64,000 nucleotides of DNA, taken from Trichuris trichiura (Eukaryota > Nematoda > Enoplea > Trichinellida > Trichuridae). Shown here piece after piece: positions 31,823 to 43,690 of this stretch. Numbering within the stretch: the stretch's first letter is position 1; each line of letters begins with the position of its first letter. Both the position numbers and the translations under genes were made by a program. The DNA lies in NCBI GenBank assembly GCA_037903355.1, contig JBAJFE010000014.1, forward strand, positions 2,976,001-3,040,000. Direction: 5' to 3'. A model generated the notes under the pieces. The model was not told the origin of the DNA. It saw only the letters and a list, made by a program, of their open reading frames with translations, and searched no databases.

Positions 31823-34800
31823 TTATGACGGTACGTCAGAAACACTGTCGGAGGTATCGAGAAGACATAATTTGGTGACGGGTCTTGTGTACGTGCCAAA
31901 CTTCGTGGCTACCTTTGCTGTGCGTACAACGCCGTCTCTTCCAGGGAAGCATTCTTGAACGCGGCCGACCGGCCAAAACCCACGAGGACTGCGATCGTCC
32001 ACGACAACGACGATGTCACCCTCTCGCAGTTGTTGTCGATGTTTTAACCATTTTTTCCTCTCTATCAGGGAAGGCACGTAACACTTGAGCCACCGTTTCC
32101 AGAACGATTCCACGATAGCTTGTGAAACGCGCCACTTTCTTTTCGATGTTACCTCTGATTCAGCGACGATATCAGGTGGTATATGTGGGTGTGCTCGACC
32201 AAGGAGGAAGTGGTTTGGTGTTAACGGTTCTGGGTCGCTAGGATTGACGCTGATGTGAGTAAGGGGTCGAGCATTCAGTAGCGATTCTACTTCGCTTAGC
32301 GCGGTCAACATTACTTCATCGCTAACTGCCCTACCATTTAGCACACGGAGCAACGCGTCCTTTGCCGTTCTAATCATGCGCTCCCATATTCCTCCAAAAT
32401 GGGGTGCAGCTGGTGGAGAAAATATCCAGCGAATACGTCTTTGAATCATTTCGTCGTTGATTTTCTCTTGGTTCCACAACTGAACTCCCTTCTGCGTTTC
32501 CTTGCATCCGGCGACGAAATTCGTAGCATTGTCAGAGTATACGGTAGAAGGCACACCTCTACGGTTTATAAAGCGGCGAAGCGCCATAAGAAACGAATCG
32601 GTATCCAAAGAATAACTGAGCTCTAGGTGTACAGCCCGAGTGGTCAGGCATGTAAACAGGCATATGTAACGCTTTTCGGATTTCCTGCCAACCGATACAA
32701 CTATAGGACCCGCATAGTCGACTCCTACGTGTGTAAATGGCGGTGAATATGCCTCTAACCGAGTCTGAGGCAGAGGAGCCATCAGCGGTGTCATCGGTTT
32801 CGCTCGCAAACGCTTGCAATAGAAGCATTCGTTAATAACTCGTTTGACGGCTTGTCTCCCTTTGATGATCCAGTAACGTTGTCTTACTTCGCACCATGTC
32901 AACTCGACTGAAGCATGATGTAACAGTAGGTGAGTTTCCCTTATGAGCATCTTCGAAAGGTTGTGTTTGTTCGGCAGAATTGCGGGGTGCTTAACGTCGA
33001 AAGGTAAATCGGCACGCTCCAAACGTCCTTGAGCTCTCAAGACTCCAACTACATCTACGAAGGGCGTAAGCGTAAGGATAGACGACTTCTTTGCGATAGG
33101 GTGGCCCTGACATAGACAATCTATTTCCTCTTGGAAGATCTCCTTCTGGACGGCCTTTACGCAGATGATCTCAGCTTCGTCGATTTCTGCCAGCGTTAAG
33201 CGGACCGAAGTCACTTCGTGTGACCCGCTACGACAGTTCCTAATGAAACGATTTGCATATGCAATTATATGCCTTAAGGTTCGAACATTTGAGATCCTTG
33301 AAATCAAATCGTTGATTGGACCTTTCGTGCAATAAATGTGGCCGGCCCATTTCGGGAGAAGTTCTTCAACTTCAGCACCCTTTGTCGATTTATCGTTGCA
33401 CCGTCGCGGCCATTCATTCGGTTCCCTACCGAGGAAATCAGGACCTTTTAACCAACGCTGATGAGCGCTCTTCACATGTGTCAGTATTCCTCTGCTGCAG
33501 ACATCAGCAGGATTTTGATTAGAGGGCACATATTTCCACTGTTTCGGGTCGGAGCCTTCCAGTATCTCACCAATGCGATTGGCGACGAAGGTGTGATAGC
33601 GTTTACCGCTGGAAATCAACCAATGTAGGACAGTGGTCGAGTCGGTCCAATATGTCACAGTTGTTGGCTTGATTGTAAGCTCCTGCTTTATCTTGATTCC
33701 TAGACGAAAGGCTATCAGTGCAGCCTGTAGCTCCATCCTGGGAATCGTGAGATATTTCAGTGGAGCAACACGGGACTTCGAACATAGGAAGCGCATTTCT
33801 ACACCATTGTCATCATACGAAGTTCGTAGATACGCTACACAACCGTAACCGAGCTCAGATGCATCAGAGAATATGTGGATTTGCGCCGTTAATAGTGCCT
33901 TGGGTATCGTTAGACTGCGAGGAATAACAAGGTGTTCGACGGCTTTGAATTCCGTACACCACTGCTTCCATTGTTCAAGCATGCAAACGGGTAACGGTTC
34001 ATCCCATTCGATGTTCGTCTGCCATATGCTGCGCAGAATGCATCGGGCTCGTAGGATTATCGGGGAAAGGAAACCCAACGGATCGTATATTCCGGAAACT
34101 GTTCTGAGGACCTGACGTTTCGTGTAACATTCTGGCAATTGTCCTACCCGGAATACGAACGAATCGCTTTCGCTGTTCCACCATACTCCAAGAGTTTTCT
34201 CTGTAGGTAAAGGATCAAGATCCAAGTTTAGACTCGTATGACTAAGCTGTCCTGACTCGAATGTGGATAGCACTCTTCTTGAAGAGGAGAGCCATTTGGT
34301 GAGCGGAAAACCTCCCCTTGCTAACAATTGGACTAACTTCTGGCAGACTGAAATCGCTTCGCTTTCAGTGTCGAACGAATCTAAATAATTGTCTACGTAG
34401 AAGCTGTTCGTTACCCTGTCTGATATCAGAGGGAATTCTGCCCGATTGTCTTCCGCTGTCTTTCTCAGTGCATACGTACAGACCGTAGGGGAACAGACAG
34501 CTCCAAATATGTGGACGAGCATCTGATGATGCCGCGGTGGTTCCTGGGAACCTGGCTTCCGCCACAGGAACTGAAGTACATCACGGTCTTCCTTTGCAAC
34601 GCGTACCTGATGGAACATTTTCTGGATGTCTGCTGACACTGCAATAGGTCTTTCCCGGAAACGCAGTAGGACACTGAGCAGATCCGTCAACAAGTTAGGC
34701 CCAGGTAGGAGCACATCGTTCAATGAAATTCCGTTAGTCCTCGCTGAAGCATCGAAAACTACTCTCACTTTCCCAGGTTTGCTCGGGCTAGTAACCCCGT

Positions 34801-37207
34801 GGTGCGGAAGGAACCAACGACGGGTTTCGCGTGTGTATGGTTCTACTTCCTTCGCATGCCCCATTGAGATATATTCATTAATGGTGGCTTCGTAGTCCTT
34901 TCCAAATAATGGATTTCGACGGAAACGGTTTTCGAGTATTCCAAAACGTCTTTCAGCGGTTGGCAAACTGTTCGGAAGGACAATGTCCGGCCTTCTCCAT
35001 AGAAGCCTACACTCATAGTGTCCGTCCAGCTTTCGGGTCGAAGATTGCAATATGTCCAGAGCTCGTTTTTCGTCGGCACTGAATATCTCCTTGTCCATTT
35101 TCTGTATACCGAGACTGTCTAAGGACCATGACTTCTGAACAATAGATATCAGCTCCTCTTCGTCGTGCGATCTAGCAACGTGGTTTACGACAAGCGGACC
35201 CGGCGTCCCGGGTACGTAATGCTTCTGTCTGTGCGGTGAATGCCCTATGAGACACCAACCGAACGGCGTTTCGACGGCTTTTGGCGCACGGACTCCCTTC
35301 GGTGGTTTCACGATTCTGCATTGTTCGTGCGCTTCATCCACGTCCATGCCAATCAAGAGTACGACATCTGTACCTTTAAATTCCTTTGGTTCGATGTTCC
35401 TTAGGTGAGACCATCTATGTTTCATCAGTGTCCAGTTCACCTTTCTGTTCGTTACGTTCAATCGTGGCACAGTCAAAGCACCCTTGACTGCGAATACGTG
35501 CTGTCTGTCTACTGAGAGCAATTCGAAATCAACCGCTTCGCAGTATAAAGTAGGGTCCATTCCGTGGAACGTCCCAAGCCGCAAAGTCCGTTTAGGGCCC
35601 TCTAATTCAAGCTTCCTCGCGACATCCTCCCTTATGAGTGTCACTTCACTACCCGGATCGAGTAGCGCAGAAACGCGAAGTGTCTTACCGTTAGCAGAGA
35701 TGTCTGCCGTGACTACTGCCAATAAAATCTCGTCCACCTGTGGACTGACCGAGTTTACACCGACGTGATGGGTGTCGGCGTTGCCGCTCCTAATTGATGT
35801 TGCTGACGGGCGCTCAAAGACGCGGGGGGCACCATGTAATAACGAATGGTGCTTTTGCTGACAGCCTTTGACGTTGCAGGTCTTACCAGTCTTACAATCA
35901 CGGATTCGGTGACTGCCATCGATACAGGCAAAACACCGTCCTAATTCTTTGATCAATTCCGCACGACGTTTTAGAGGAAGAGACAAAAACGCTGAACACT
36001 CAGAAAGCGGGTGTTTGTCATAGCACAACGGGCAATCGTCATCCTTTCGCAAAGACGTTAAGACTTTTGGTGGCTTTGAACGTGTTGTTCTCTGATAGCG
36101 GTCTCGTGGTTCAATATCATCGTGTTCGAGGCTGTTATTTATAGTCACCAATTCTTCCAGCCAGCAGTCTAGATCCAATAGCGTTGGTATCAACGGGTGG
36201 AGCTTGTAACATTTCTTCGCCCAGCCATACTGCATTTTTCTGTTTAGTCTGGAGGCAACTGTTTGTAACGTGGCTCGAGATCGAAGTTCCTCCTCGGCAC
36301 CCTTGACGCGTAGGGCGCTGACCGCTCTGTGAACATCGTAAAAGAACCTTTCCACTTCGTTCTTGCCTGTTCCTTTCATTGGAGCGATGTTCAACAGACT
36401 ACGTATATGTGTGTCAATAATAACATTGCTATCACCAAATAACCGACGTAAATCGTTCAACGTCTGAGCGTACATGTCCGGACTGTGGAACGATGTCGCA
36501 ATGCTGTTTCGAATTCGTGGACACAGCAACTGCAGGAGTATTGCCATCTTCTGAGCGTCAGAAGGGATGACATCGTGCACAAGAGCCTTAAAATTGCCGA
36601 TGAACGTCTCCCAGTTTCTTGGGTCCCCATCAAAGGGTTCTATAGCGACGGACGGGATGAGCTGCTGTGGCACCACCGGAATCTGACTCACGCTTGAGAC
36701 ATTCGTTGACTGGGTTTTCGTAATCGGCAACGTTTCGATCCAGTCATCCGCTCGTACCACATTCGGGCCCATTCTGCCTTGCAGCAATGGGGAGTCTTTG
36801 ATCGTCGCAGATTCGCTTTTCTCCCGATCCCCAGGACGTGCTGCCTTTGACTGGCCAGTCTCGATGTCCTCTTGGCGGGAGTCATCAACTGTGTGCGCCG
36901 ACGCTTTCGGGTCGCTCAGGGCGCATATGAACGAGGATCTCAGTGAATTCATGTCAATGTGAAGCCGGTCTAATCCAGCAGTAAGCTGCGATGTGAGCTG
37001 CGACATTGACGTCACCATGGACTTTGTGAGCTGCTCAAGAAACTCATTGCTCGTCGCTTGTCCGTTTCTTACGCTACGGGTTCGAAGGGTCGTCGCTTGA
37101 CCAAGGCGACTTCGTCGTGAGGCTCTTCTTCCTCGGCCCAGTCGCGTAGTCGATGAGTGGTTGCCAGCCACCTCGTCTATATTTCCGGAACTTCCATTAA
37201 CTGACAT
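31823..37207 (-). CDS. BEL/Pao gag-pol polyprotein, 1794 aa
   Basis: One open frame encodes everything needed for copy-and-paste movement. A DUF1759-type gag region lies at about 190-360. Zinc knuckles follow at 392-459 (CPLC and CFAC blocks). The aspartic protease LLDPGSE is at 515-521. The reverse transcriptase is at about 760-980, with Asp860 and YVDN at 937-940 (Asn replaces the second Asp of the usual YVDD). The RNase H carries Asp1115, Glu1159, Asp1189 and Asp1234. The integrase has a His2Cys2 finger (His1426, His1430, Cys1461, Cys1464) and the triad Asp1497, Asp1559, Glu1609. A DUF5641-type tail lies at 1692-1785. No stop or shift interrupts it. No envelope-like frame is present. Confidence 0.96.
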   Translation of the reverse strand: MSVNGSSGNIDEVAGNHSSTTRLGRGRRASRRSRLGQATTLRTRSVRNGQATSNEFLEQLTKSMVTSMSQLTSQLTAGLDRLHIDMNSLRSSFICALSDPKASAHTVDDSRQEDIETGQSKAARPGDREKSESATIKDSPLLQGRMGPNVVRADDWIETLPITKTQSTNVSSVSQIPVVPQQLIPSVAIEPFDGDPRNWETFIGNFKALVHDVIPSDAQKMAILLQLLCPRIRNSIATSFHSPDMYAQTLNDLRRLFGDSNVIIDTHIRSLLNIAPMKGTGKNEVERFFYDVHRAVSALRVKGAEEELRSRATLQTVASRLNRKMQYGWAKKCYKLHPLIPTLLDLDCWLEELVTINNSLEHDDIEPRDRYQRTTRSKPPKVLTSLRKDDDCPLCYDKHPLSECSAFLSLPLKRRAELIKELGRCFACIDGSHRIRDCKTGKTCNVKGCQQKHHSLLHGAPRVFERPSATSIRSGNADTHHVGVNSVSPQVDEILLAVVTADISANGKTLRVSALLDPGSEVTLIREDVARKLELEGPKRTLRLGTFHGMDPTLYCEAVDFELLSVDRQHVFAVKGALTVPRLNVTNRKVNWTLMKHRWSHLRNIEPKEFKGTDVVLLIGMDVDEAHEQCRIVKPPKGVRAPKAVETPFGWCLIGHSPHRQKHYVPGTPGPLVVNHVARSHDEEELISIVQKSWSLDSLGIQKMDKEIFSADEKRALDILQSSTRKLDGHYECRLLWRRPDIVLPNSLPTAERRFGILENRFRRNPLFGKDYEATINEYISMGHAKEVEPYTRETRRWFLPHHGVTSPSKPGKVRVVFDASARTNGISLNDVLLPGPNLLTDLLSVLLRFRERPIAVSADIQKMFHQVRVAKEDRDVLQFLWRKPGSQEPPRHHQMLVHIFGAVCSPTVCTYALRKTAEDNRAEFPLISDRVTNSFYVDNYLDSFDTESEAISVCQKLVQLLARGGFPLTKWLSSSRRVLSTFESGQLSHTSLNLDLDPLPTEKTLGVWWNSESDSFVFRVGQLPECYTKRQVLRTVSGIYDPLGFLSPIILRARCILRSIWQTNIEWDEPLPVCMLEQWKQWCTEFKAVEHLVIPRSLTIPKALLTAQIHIFSDASELGYGCVAYLRTSYDDNGVEMRFLCSKSRVAPLKYLTIPRMELQAALIAFRLGIKIKQELTIKPTTVTYWTDSTTVLHWLISSGKRYHTFVANRIGEILEGSDPKQWKYVPSNQNPADVCSRGILTHVKSAHQRWLKGPDFLGREPNEWPRRCNDKSTKGAEVEELLPKWAGHIYCTKGPINDLISRISNVRTLRHIIAYANRFIRNCRSGSHEVTSVRLTLAEIDEAEIICVKAVQKEIFQEEIDCLCQGHPIAKKSSILTLTPFVDVVGVLRAQGRLERADLPFDVKHPAILPNKHNLSKMLIRETHLLLHHASVELTWCEVRQRYWIIKGRQAVKRVINECFYCKRLRAKPMTPLMAPLPQTRLEAYSPPFTHVGVDYAGPIVVSVGRKSEKRYICLFTCLTTRAVHLELSYSLDTDSFLMALRRFINRRGVPSTVYSDNATNFVAGCKETQKGVQLWNQEKINDEMIQRRIRWIFSPPAAPHFGGIWERMIRTAKDALLRVLNGRAVSDEVMLTALSEVESLLNARPLTHISVNPSDPEPLTPNHFLLGRAHPHIPPDIVAESEVTSKRKWRVSQAIVESFWKRWLKCYVPSLIERKKWLKHRQQLREGDIVVVVDDRSPRGFWPVGRVQECFPGRDGVVRTAKVATKFGTYTRPVTKLCLLDTSDSVSDVPS

Positions 37208-37260
37208 GACGGAAAAGGCTTCGTGGATACACGCCGTAAACTGAGACGTATACTCGTGTC

Positions 37261-37280
37261 TCCCGGCTCGCGAGGCACCA
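37261..37280 (-). promoter_or_regulatory. Primer-binding site of the BEL/Pao element
   Basis: Five bases inside the 5' LTR the minus strand reads TGGTGCCTCGCGAGCC, starting with the TGG complementary to a tRNA CCA end. I could not assign the tRNA. Confidence 0.55.
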
Positions 37281-37285
37281 CTAAA

Positions 37286-37520
37286 TGTGCGCGAAAAAAG
37301 GCGTTGCGTTGTTTGGGAGAGCGCTGGTTCGAACGAACGTAAGTGACTGCCCGTTTAATCGTAACACCAAGCACTCCGGAGAGGAAGTAAGGCAATAATA
37401 ATTAAACGCGGCAGTGATGGACCATATAAATAAACACGTCTCCCTTGCGGGCATTGGCGAATTGCCAACAGATCAGCGCCGCGCTTCCGGTTTTTGACAG
37501 CTGTCACGTAAACTGTTACA
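37286..37520 (-). repeat. 5' LTR of the BEL/Pao element
   Basis: 235 bp, TG...CA. On the minus strand it contains TTTATTTATATGG, a plausible TATA region. Identical by eye to the 3' LTR. Confidence 0.95.
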
Positions 37521-37908
37521 GGCAGTTTGATTTAAAGGCACACCGGAATTTAGTTTACCTTAAAACATGTTCTGTGCAACAGAGCACAATTGTTAATTGT
37601 TTTGGCTTTTCAAAGAACATGCCATGTCTAGAGACATTAAAAGGGCAATAGTGTTTTTATGTTTTTTCAATTTCCAATGTACAATATTCTTTTAGTGGAA
37701 AAGGCTTTTCAAGAGGGTAAACAGAAGCCTCCAGGCGGTATACTTCCAGAGAACAGATGTCTTTTGTGACTGTATTCATCGGTTTCATGTCACACTATGG
37801 TGCATAAAATACTTGACCTTATCGCCTTTCAACGTACATCTCAATTTGCCATCTTATTAATGCTTCCAGAAACACGTTCGTGAAGCAATAATGTTGAAAC
37901 GTGCCACA

Positions 37909-39066
37909 TATGCGAGGGACGTTTGAAGGTTTCCGAAAAAATATTGTTACCATGGAATCAAAATTATTTTTATCATATCCATTGCCCTCTGAGAATTTCT
38001 GAAAATGATGTGTTTACCTCTCCAACGCTTCCTTGTACAATCCTGGGGGCTGCCTATCGCGCCATGACGACAAGGCATGCTCTGCCTCGTGTATAGGCTG
38101 AAAACAAATTTCCTTGAAATATATTTTCAGTCTTGGGAAAAGAAAAAAATCAGACGGAGCTCGTTAAAGCTGTACAGTGGATATGAAATAACTGCCCAGC
38201 GAAATTTACGAAGAACTACATTCGCGTTTCTTGCAGATTGAACTGATGAATTATCATAATAGAACAAGACCTTGGTTTGCAACTTCGCCGGTTATTTCCA
38301 GGCCAGAAATAGCTTCTGGTGACTGCTTCTGCTTTGGAAAGGTCAGCCAAGATCTCGCTAAATCCAAAAATGGATACCATATTGTTCTTCGCTAATCTTT
38401 CTGCTTTGAACTTCTCTCGTCTTGCTGATCCTTTTAGCAATCCTATCTTAGAATGGATTTTGCTTTTTGAGTAGAACAGATAAATCTAATTTTCATCTTC
38501 GATGACGGTTCCATCGGAAACTTGGGCCCATTACTTTCAACCTTTACTAAAAGCTGTCGATATTGACCCTTCGAATGGACTGTTAATCTTGCAACTTTTT
38601 GGGAAACAAACAGTGAGCTGAAAGCCTTGTGAATTTGCAGTCATGCTAATAAACCTTTTGACCATAATTTATCTGTCTGCGTCTATTACGTTTCGAATGA
38701 GAGCCATTTTCTTCGTCCGTTGAAATGGATGCGCTCTACCCGCTTTAAAACGTTTTATACAATTACAGACAGCTGGGTTAAGTAGAGCAGCGCCTCTGTA
38801 AACCTACTGCGAGGTTTCAATAATTTTCGTCAATGGCCAATCAAGTTTTCACAGAAATTTAACGTCAGCTCTGGCCATAAAACCAAGCTTTTTCATACCG
38901 CCAAAAAAGCAATTACGTTAAGCACGTCTTGTACCGGACACGCACCAAGATGAATCGTTTAGCCTTTCTGTACAAGTTAAAGGTAAACAGAACAAGGTTT
39001 TGCACATGTTTACGTAGTCGTTTAACGATTTGATAAAAACTGCAAAGCTTTCGAACAACCCACGTA
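37909..39066 (-). mobile_element. Decayed full-length mariner copy
   Basis: Minus strand. The start end TTCGAACAACCCACG (about 39050-39064 on the plus strand) matches the terminal repeat of the copy at 2-649. The frame at 38440-38216 reads GSARREKFKAERLAK, matching KFKAERSARK of that copy. Just upstream IEDEN-stop-IYLF replaces TEDETWIY. A PSDFFLFPK block follows near 38133-38158 and a QPPGLYKEA block near 38035-38060. The far end near 37909-37940 is degraded. About 1.16 kb long, with several stops and shifts. Confidence 0.8.
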
Positions 39067-40159
39067 TTTTAACATTTTTTACGGTGGTTTGGAATCCTGA
39101 CAACACCAATCACTGTTTTTTTAAAATAAGAGGTGTTTGCTAGAAATATCTAATGTACACGTGCTGCTTTACTGCGTACCAGTACGATCACTGGCACATG
39201 GTTATGAAACTCTTAGCCCTAGCTCAAAGCAAGCAACGCCTCTAGTTCAACAGCAAATATTTAGTTAACGGATTAATAGGTAATTCGAAGGAACAAGCAC
39301 ATTACTTCCTGTACATTATATATTTGTTGTTGCAGAAATACTGGGATCCGCATGCACCGATATCAGCACCCAAGAAAACATGAAGAGACAAAAGCATATA
39401 CTACAATTATGAATACTGAGGATAGACCTCTTCTGAAGCTTTTACCAGTGCGCGAGTGCACGCTAAACTGGTAAGATTAATTTTCTTGATTGCATTACTA
39501 TTAATAATTCTTCTAACAAGTGTATCTATTAATTAAGCATTTACACTATAGGTGAGCACATGTTTGTTGTGAACGCTTACAAACCATTGAAAGGATATTT
39601 GTTAACGATTTTGCTATCAGTATCATGATTCATTGTTGAAGTCGCAAGGGAAAAGATTACAGCACTGTTACAACATCTGAACTTTGCTTTCTCATTTTTC
39701 GTTCACACATGACTGTTTCCAATCACATTTGGTAAATGATATCACCAGGTTTGTGAACCACGTCATAAGCGAGCATTTGACAAGACACTGCGACCATTTT
39801 TACATTCTATTATTCGCATTGAATAGTAGTGACTACTATTCACACTGAATAGCCGCCACTATCGTTCACATTGAATAGCCGATAGGCGAAATTGTGCCGT
39901 TGTATGCAGCCACTTTCCATTTTAGGATAACAGATTGTTTACACATCCTGTAAACAGGTGCAGATCCTTAGTTAAAATGGCTAACGCAAACCGCTAGAAG
40001 GATTTGTCAGTTTTCAGCTTCCTGAATAAATTGGAACTAAGAGTAAGCAGCTCTTCGTGTCACACCTTGCCACTTACATATATTGTGACACATGTATGTG
40101 AACAAACAAATTTTAAGAGTATTTAAGGTCTGATGCAACTCAAGGTTGTACGTTTTGCG
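39067..40159. other. Gap upstream of the CAP gene
   Basis: No gene recognised. A perfect 10-bp-arm palindrome, GAATAGTAGT-G-ACTACTATTC, lies at 39821-39841 among three loose copies of a CATTGAATAG motif (39811-39885). Confidence 0.45.
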
Positions 40160-41497
40160 ATGAGAATACTTTGGCAGCTGGTATTTTCCCAGCTGTTACT
40201 CATAGGTAAAGTTACAATGTGACCTATACCTATTCGTTGAGTGCAGCATTTTATTCTAGCTCCTGTGGCACCTTACGGGTTCACGCTTTGGGTAAATGGC
40301 AAAAGAGTAACTGATCCAGCACAACTGGAAAAGTTTTTCAAGCGGTATCCGCAATTCAAGCCTCCAAATTGGGCAGGTAGAGATTTTAGATCTGAGATAA
40401 TTTCACATTTGAGATCATTTATTGGCCTACTTTAGGCGCTGCGCCACCTGTAACGTCAACTTCCTCTTATAAGCCTGTCAGCCAGAAGCCACAAGGCTCT
40501 TCTCCATCTCCAGCACAGCCGAATACAAATGCAAACAGTCAAAATGGAAAAGAAACACAACCACAGCCAAGCTCAACAGCTCAGGGCGCGATAAGCCTTT
40601 CAGCCAACGTGATAAAATTTGCCCTTGAAGAGCACAACAATTATCGCAAAAAAGTTGCAAAAGGACAAGTGCCCAAAATGCCAGCAGCTACGGTGATGAA
40701 TGAGTTAACATGGTCAAATGAGATAGCTTCAAAGGCGAGTGCTTGGGCTGCTAAATGTTCAATGAACCATAGTCCAAGCGGATACTACTGCGGGTTGGAG
40801 GGTTATGATAACATTGGAGAAAACTTGGCAGCAAGTACTACAAGCGCAGATGGCCTAAGCACCGACGAACAACTGAAAAACGCATTTCAGAATGCGTTCA
40901 AGAGGTGGTTTGATGAATATACATACTACAACTTTAGTACTAGAGCATGTTCTAAAGTATGTGGGCATTTTACACAGGTACGTGATACTATGGATTCCTC
41001 TTTTGATCTGGACAATTAAAATTATTTATAGATGATAAAGGATTCATCAGAAAAGCTTGGTTGTGGAATAGCATTGTGCAAAAATGGAATCACTCAATTC
41101 ATACTTGGAAGACCGGCTTACATAATTGTCTGCAACTATGGCCCTGGGTAAACTTTTAATATAAAAATTCTATTTCTTATGGCAGAACTTTTACATTTTC
41201 AGCAATAACTTTTCAAATAAACCTGCATATGAAACTGCCAATGGAAAGGAATGCCCACAAGTGCGGCCGGTACGTAAAGACTACCTTTGCAGTGAGTACC
41301 CTTCTCTAACCATTTTTGTAATGATATTTAATTTGTGATACATTCTAGCTGGCAACGGAAAAAAGGGACCAAAAAACTGCGTAGACAATAACAGCTATTG
41401 TTCAGTCTGGAAGAGGGAAGGAAAATGCGAACTGTGCAATAACCCTTATTACAATTGGATGGTGGGAGAGTGCCCTCGCACTTGTGGAATATGCTGA
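40160..41497 (+). CDS. Secreted CAP (SCP/TAPS) protein with C-terminal ShK domain
   Basis: A 352-residue secreted protein of the venom-allergen-like family. The exons are 40160-40205, 40260-40376, 40436-40977, 41032-41147, 41203-41291 and 41349-41497; five introns of about 50-60 bp, all GT-AG. Residues 1-15 form a signal peptide. Residues 16-54 are an unusual extension containing LWVNGKRV. Residues 55-115 are a Ser/Pro/Gln-rich linker. The CAP domain spans about 118-300, with NIGENLA (about 180-186), HFTQ (232-235) and CNYGPGNN (about 269-276). Cys314 to Cys352 form a ShK domain ending CPRTCGIC, with seven cysteines rather than six. Related nematode proteins are secreted into the host or bind lipids; the exact role is unknown. 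Start chosen because it gives a signal peptide spliced in frame. Confidence 0.88.
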
Positions 41498-43274
41498 TGA
41501 AAAGAATGTCAACCCAGTTGAAAGAAGGCGTAGAGTACTGTCTGATTCTTTAATCACGGCAAGGTCATTTAAGTTAAAGGTTTAATGCCATTTAAGTTAT
41601 TTCAACCAATGAAACTTAAATCCCTGGGCATTTTAAAATTTCTGAGAAAGCTGCGCATGTGAGAACGACGAAACGTCAAGAATCGCATTGTCTGTACGAA
41701 GCGGCTTTCAGCCTTCAGGATTCAGTTTCTAAAACGCGGTGCTGAAATTACAAAAAATTGAACGCAAGCATCGGCCGTTTAACGATGGTTGACCGTTCCT
41801 ATGAAGTTGTCATAAAAGGTACAAAGGATCACCACATGTTAACACTGGAAATAGCTGCATACGTTTTCTGCCACTAAAAATTGTCTTCTAAGTCATATTA
41901 GAAACATGGAGTAAGCATGAAACAATCGAAATGTTGAATAATGCAAGGTACGCATGGTATGATAAACATCCAACTGACATAAAGCACAAATAATGAATTT
42001 ACAGAATGGCGATTTCATTTGCCATTTCTGTTAAGAAACTGAATGCACAGAGGAACATAAAGGTGGTGATGACGGAGGTGTTTGGATAAATCGTCAGAAA
42101 TCAGCGCGGTCAAAGTTATAATTGACTACGCAAAACAGAGCGCGCGAGAGAAGATAATTCATGATGATGTCTTTATCTTCTACAATCATCGTCGCATGGA
42201 GGCTATTGGTCTCTACACATGCCTCGATTTCTGAAGTCAGACCCCTTCGGCTGCTTTGCTGACGGTAGGCACACCATGTTGACAGACAGACAAAATAGAC
42301 AGACGCAATAGGGAGATGTGTGCAGACAACTGAAAGCTATGACAGATTAGTGCTGAGCATAGTCATCTCGAACACTTGACCTCGCAAGGACATGGAATTC
42401 TACACGCTGATGGGTTCACGCGATAAGGCACAGGAGGCATTCCAAAGAAGAATTAAACGTTACTTTCTTTCTTCGCGCTTTTCTACAAGGCAGAAACCTA
42501 CCCACGCATTTCCTTTGTATAAGAAAAGAAAACATGTACAAATTCGTCGAAAAAGCTAAAGTTCTTAAAATGAACGAACGGCGTACTAGTTTGGACGTTG
42601 TTGTTGTTGTTAATACTGAGCTGCCTCTTTGAGAGTACAGATTTTGGGTGCGTGAGCAAGCGCCAGTGAAGTGCTTTGGTACGTCTGCGTTTGTAGTGAT
42701 CTTTCACGCAATCCATCCGAACGAATTCTCCTAATAATTTTTGCAGCTTTGTGTGCAACAGGTTGGTGCAAAAATGCAATTTTATTCCCAAAAGGGAATA
42801 ACATTTTCGCTGTCAGGCAAGATGTCTGCAAAAAGAAAGAGTTAAAGTGCCGAGTACAGGAAAGCAATCATGGAGGAAACCCAAGGCAAGAATCTGATGA
42901 TTTTGTGCAAAGAAAGAAGCTCAGTCTCCAAATAATACGAAAACGGTGAGCACAGTGCGATAAGCTCCGTGAAAACATGGACGAGGGAAATGCAAAGGTG
43001 CGTACGTATGGGGTCTGCAACCAGGACTTGCTGAGCTTGAGGAAATCATTTGGTTTACTTGAACCCTGCCATGCTTTTAAAGGAAAAATAAATATAAGGT
43101 CCGGACTCATAATAGGAGAAACATGGTAAAAGTACTCGGCGCACTATTAATAAAACCAATTCATTGATTCTTGATCAAGTCCGCGAAGAAATAATAAATG
43201 CGCGTGTTGGAACATTTTGTCACTTCAACTCCACAGTAACGATGCTCCTTATGGTGTACGCAAGCTAATACGCT
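41498..43274. other. Gene-free stretch
   Basis: No supported gene. A short (GTT)n run lies at about 42598-42612. A minus frame at 42610-42867 has no recognised domain. Confidence 0.4.
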
Positions 43275-43360
43275 AAAAGAGCATTGTTTTGAAAACGTGG
43301 TTTCTTGGTACGGGACCATATGTTTTCATAATGAAGAAATTTATTATGGATAGTTCAGAT

Positions 43361-43690
43361 AAAAAAAAACTCACAAGCTACAATAACGCGAAAGCCATAC
43401 TTAACAATGGTACCAATCTAACCACACAGCGAGGCAGACCAATCATGGACCCAAAAATTACAATGGAAAAAGCCAAACAAGCCTCTGCTGTAGTGGAACA
43501 CGCGACGCAGTGCACTCAACCACTCCACCCAAAAGTTTTATGTTACGAAAACAATTTACGGTTAAGAAGAATTAAAGAAGCACTATATATTAGACACAAT
43601 ACGACTTACAACCGCGACCAAGGAGTGGACATAAGTGGGGTTTGGACAAATATTGTGACGCGGTATAATTGTTGCTCACTCACCAGATGA
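43361..43690 (+). pseudogene. PLE GIY-YIG protein, C-terminal fragment
   Basis: About 110 codons align with the end of the family-1 PLE protein: SYNNAKAILN, GRPIMDPKITMEKAKQ, HATQCTQPLHPK and YNRDQGVDIS blocks. The GIY-YIG catalytic blocks themselves are missing, so this is a dead end-fragment. Confidence 0.85.

Larger units (their letters stand above)
31575..37520 (-). mobile_element. BEL/Pao LTR retrotransposon, apparently complete
   Basis: The 5946-bp element has two 235-bp LTRs, one gag-pol frame between them, and the 5-bp duplication GGCAG at both borders (31570-31574 and 37521-37525). The LTRs begin TG and end CA and I see no difference between them, which implies a very recent insertion. 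The coding strand is minus. The only duplicated target sequence is short, so the insertion itself has not been disturbed by later events. Confidence 0.97.
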
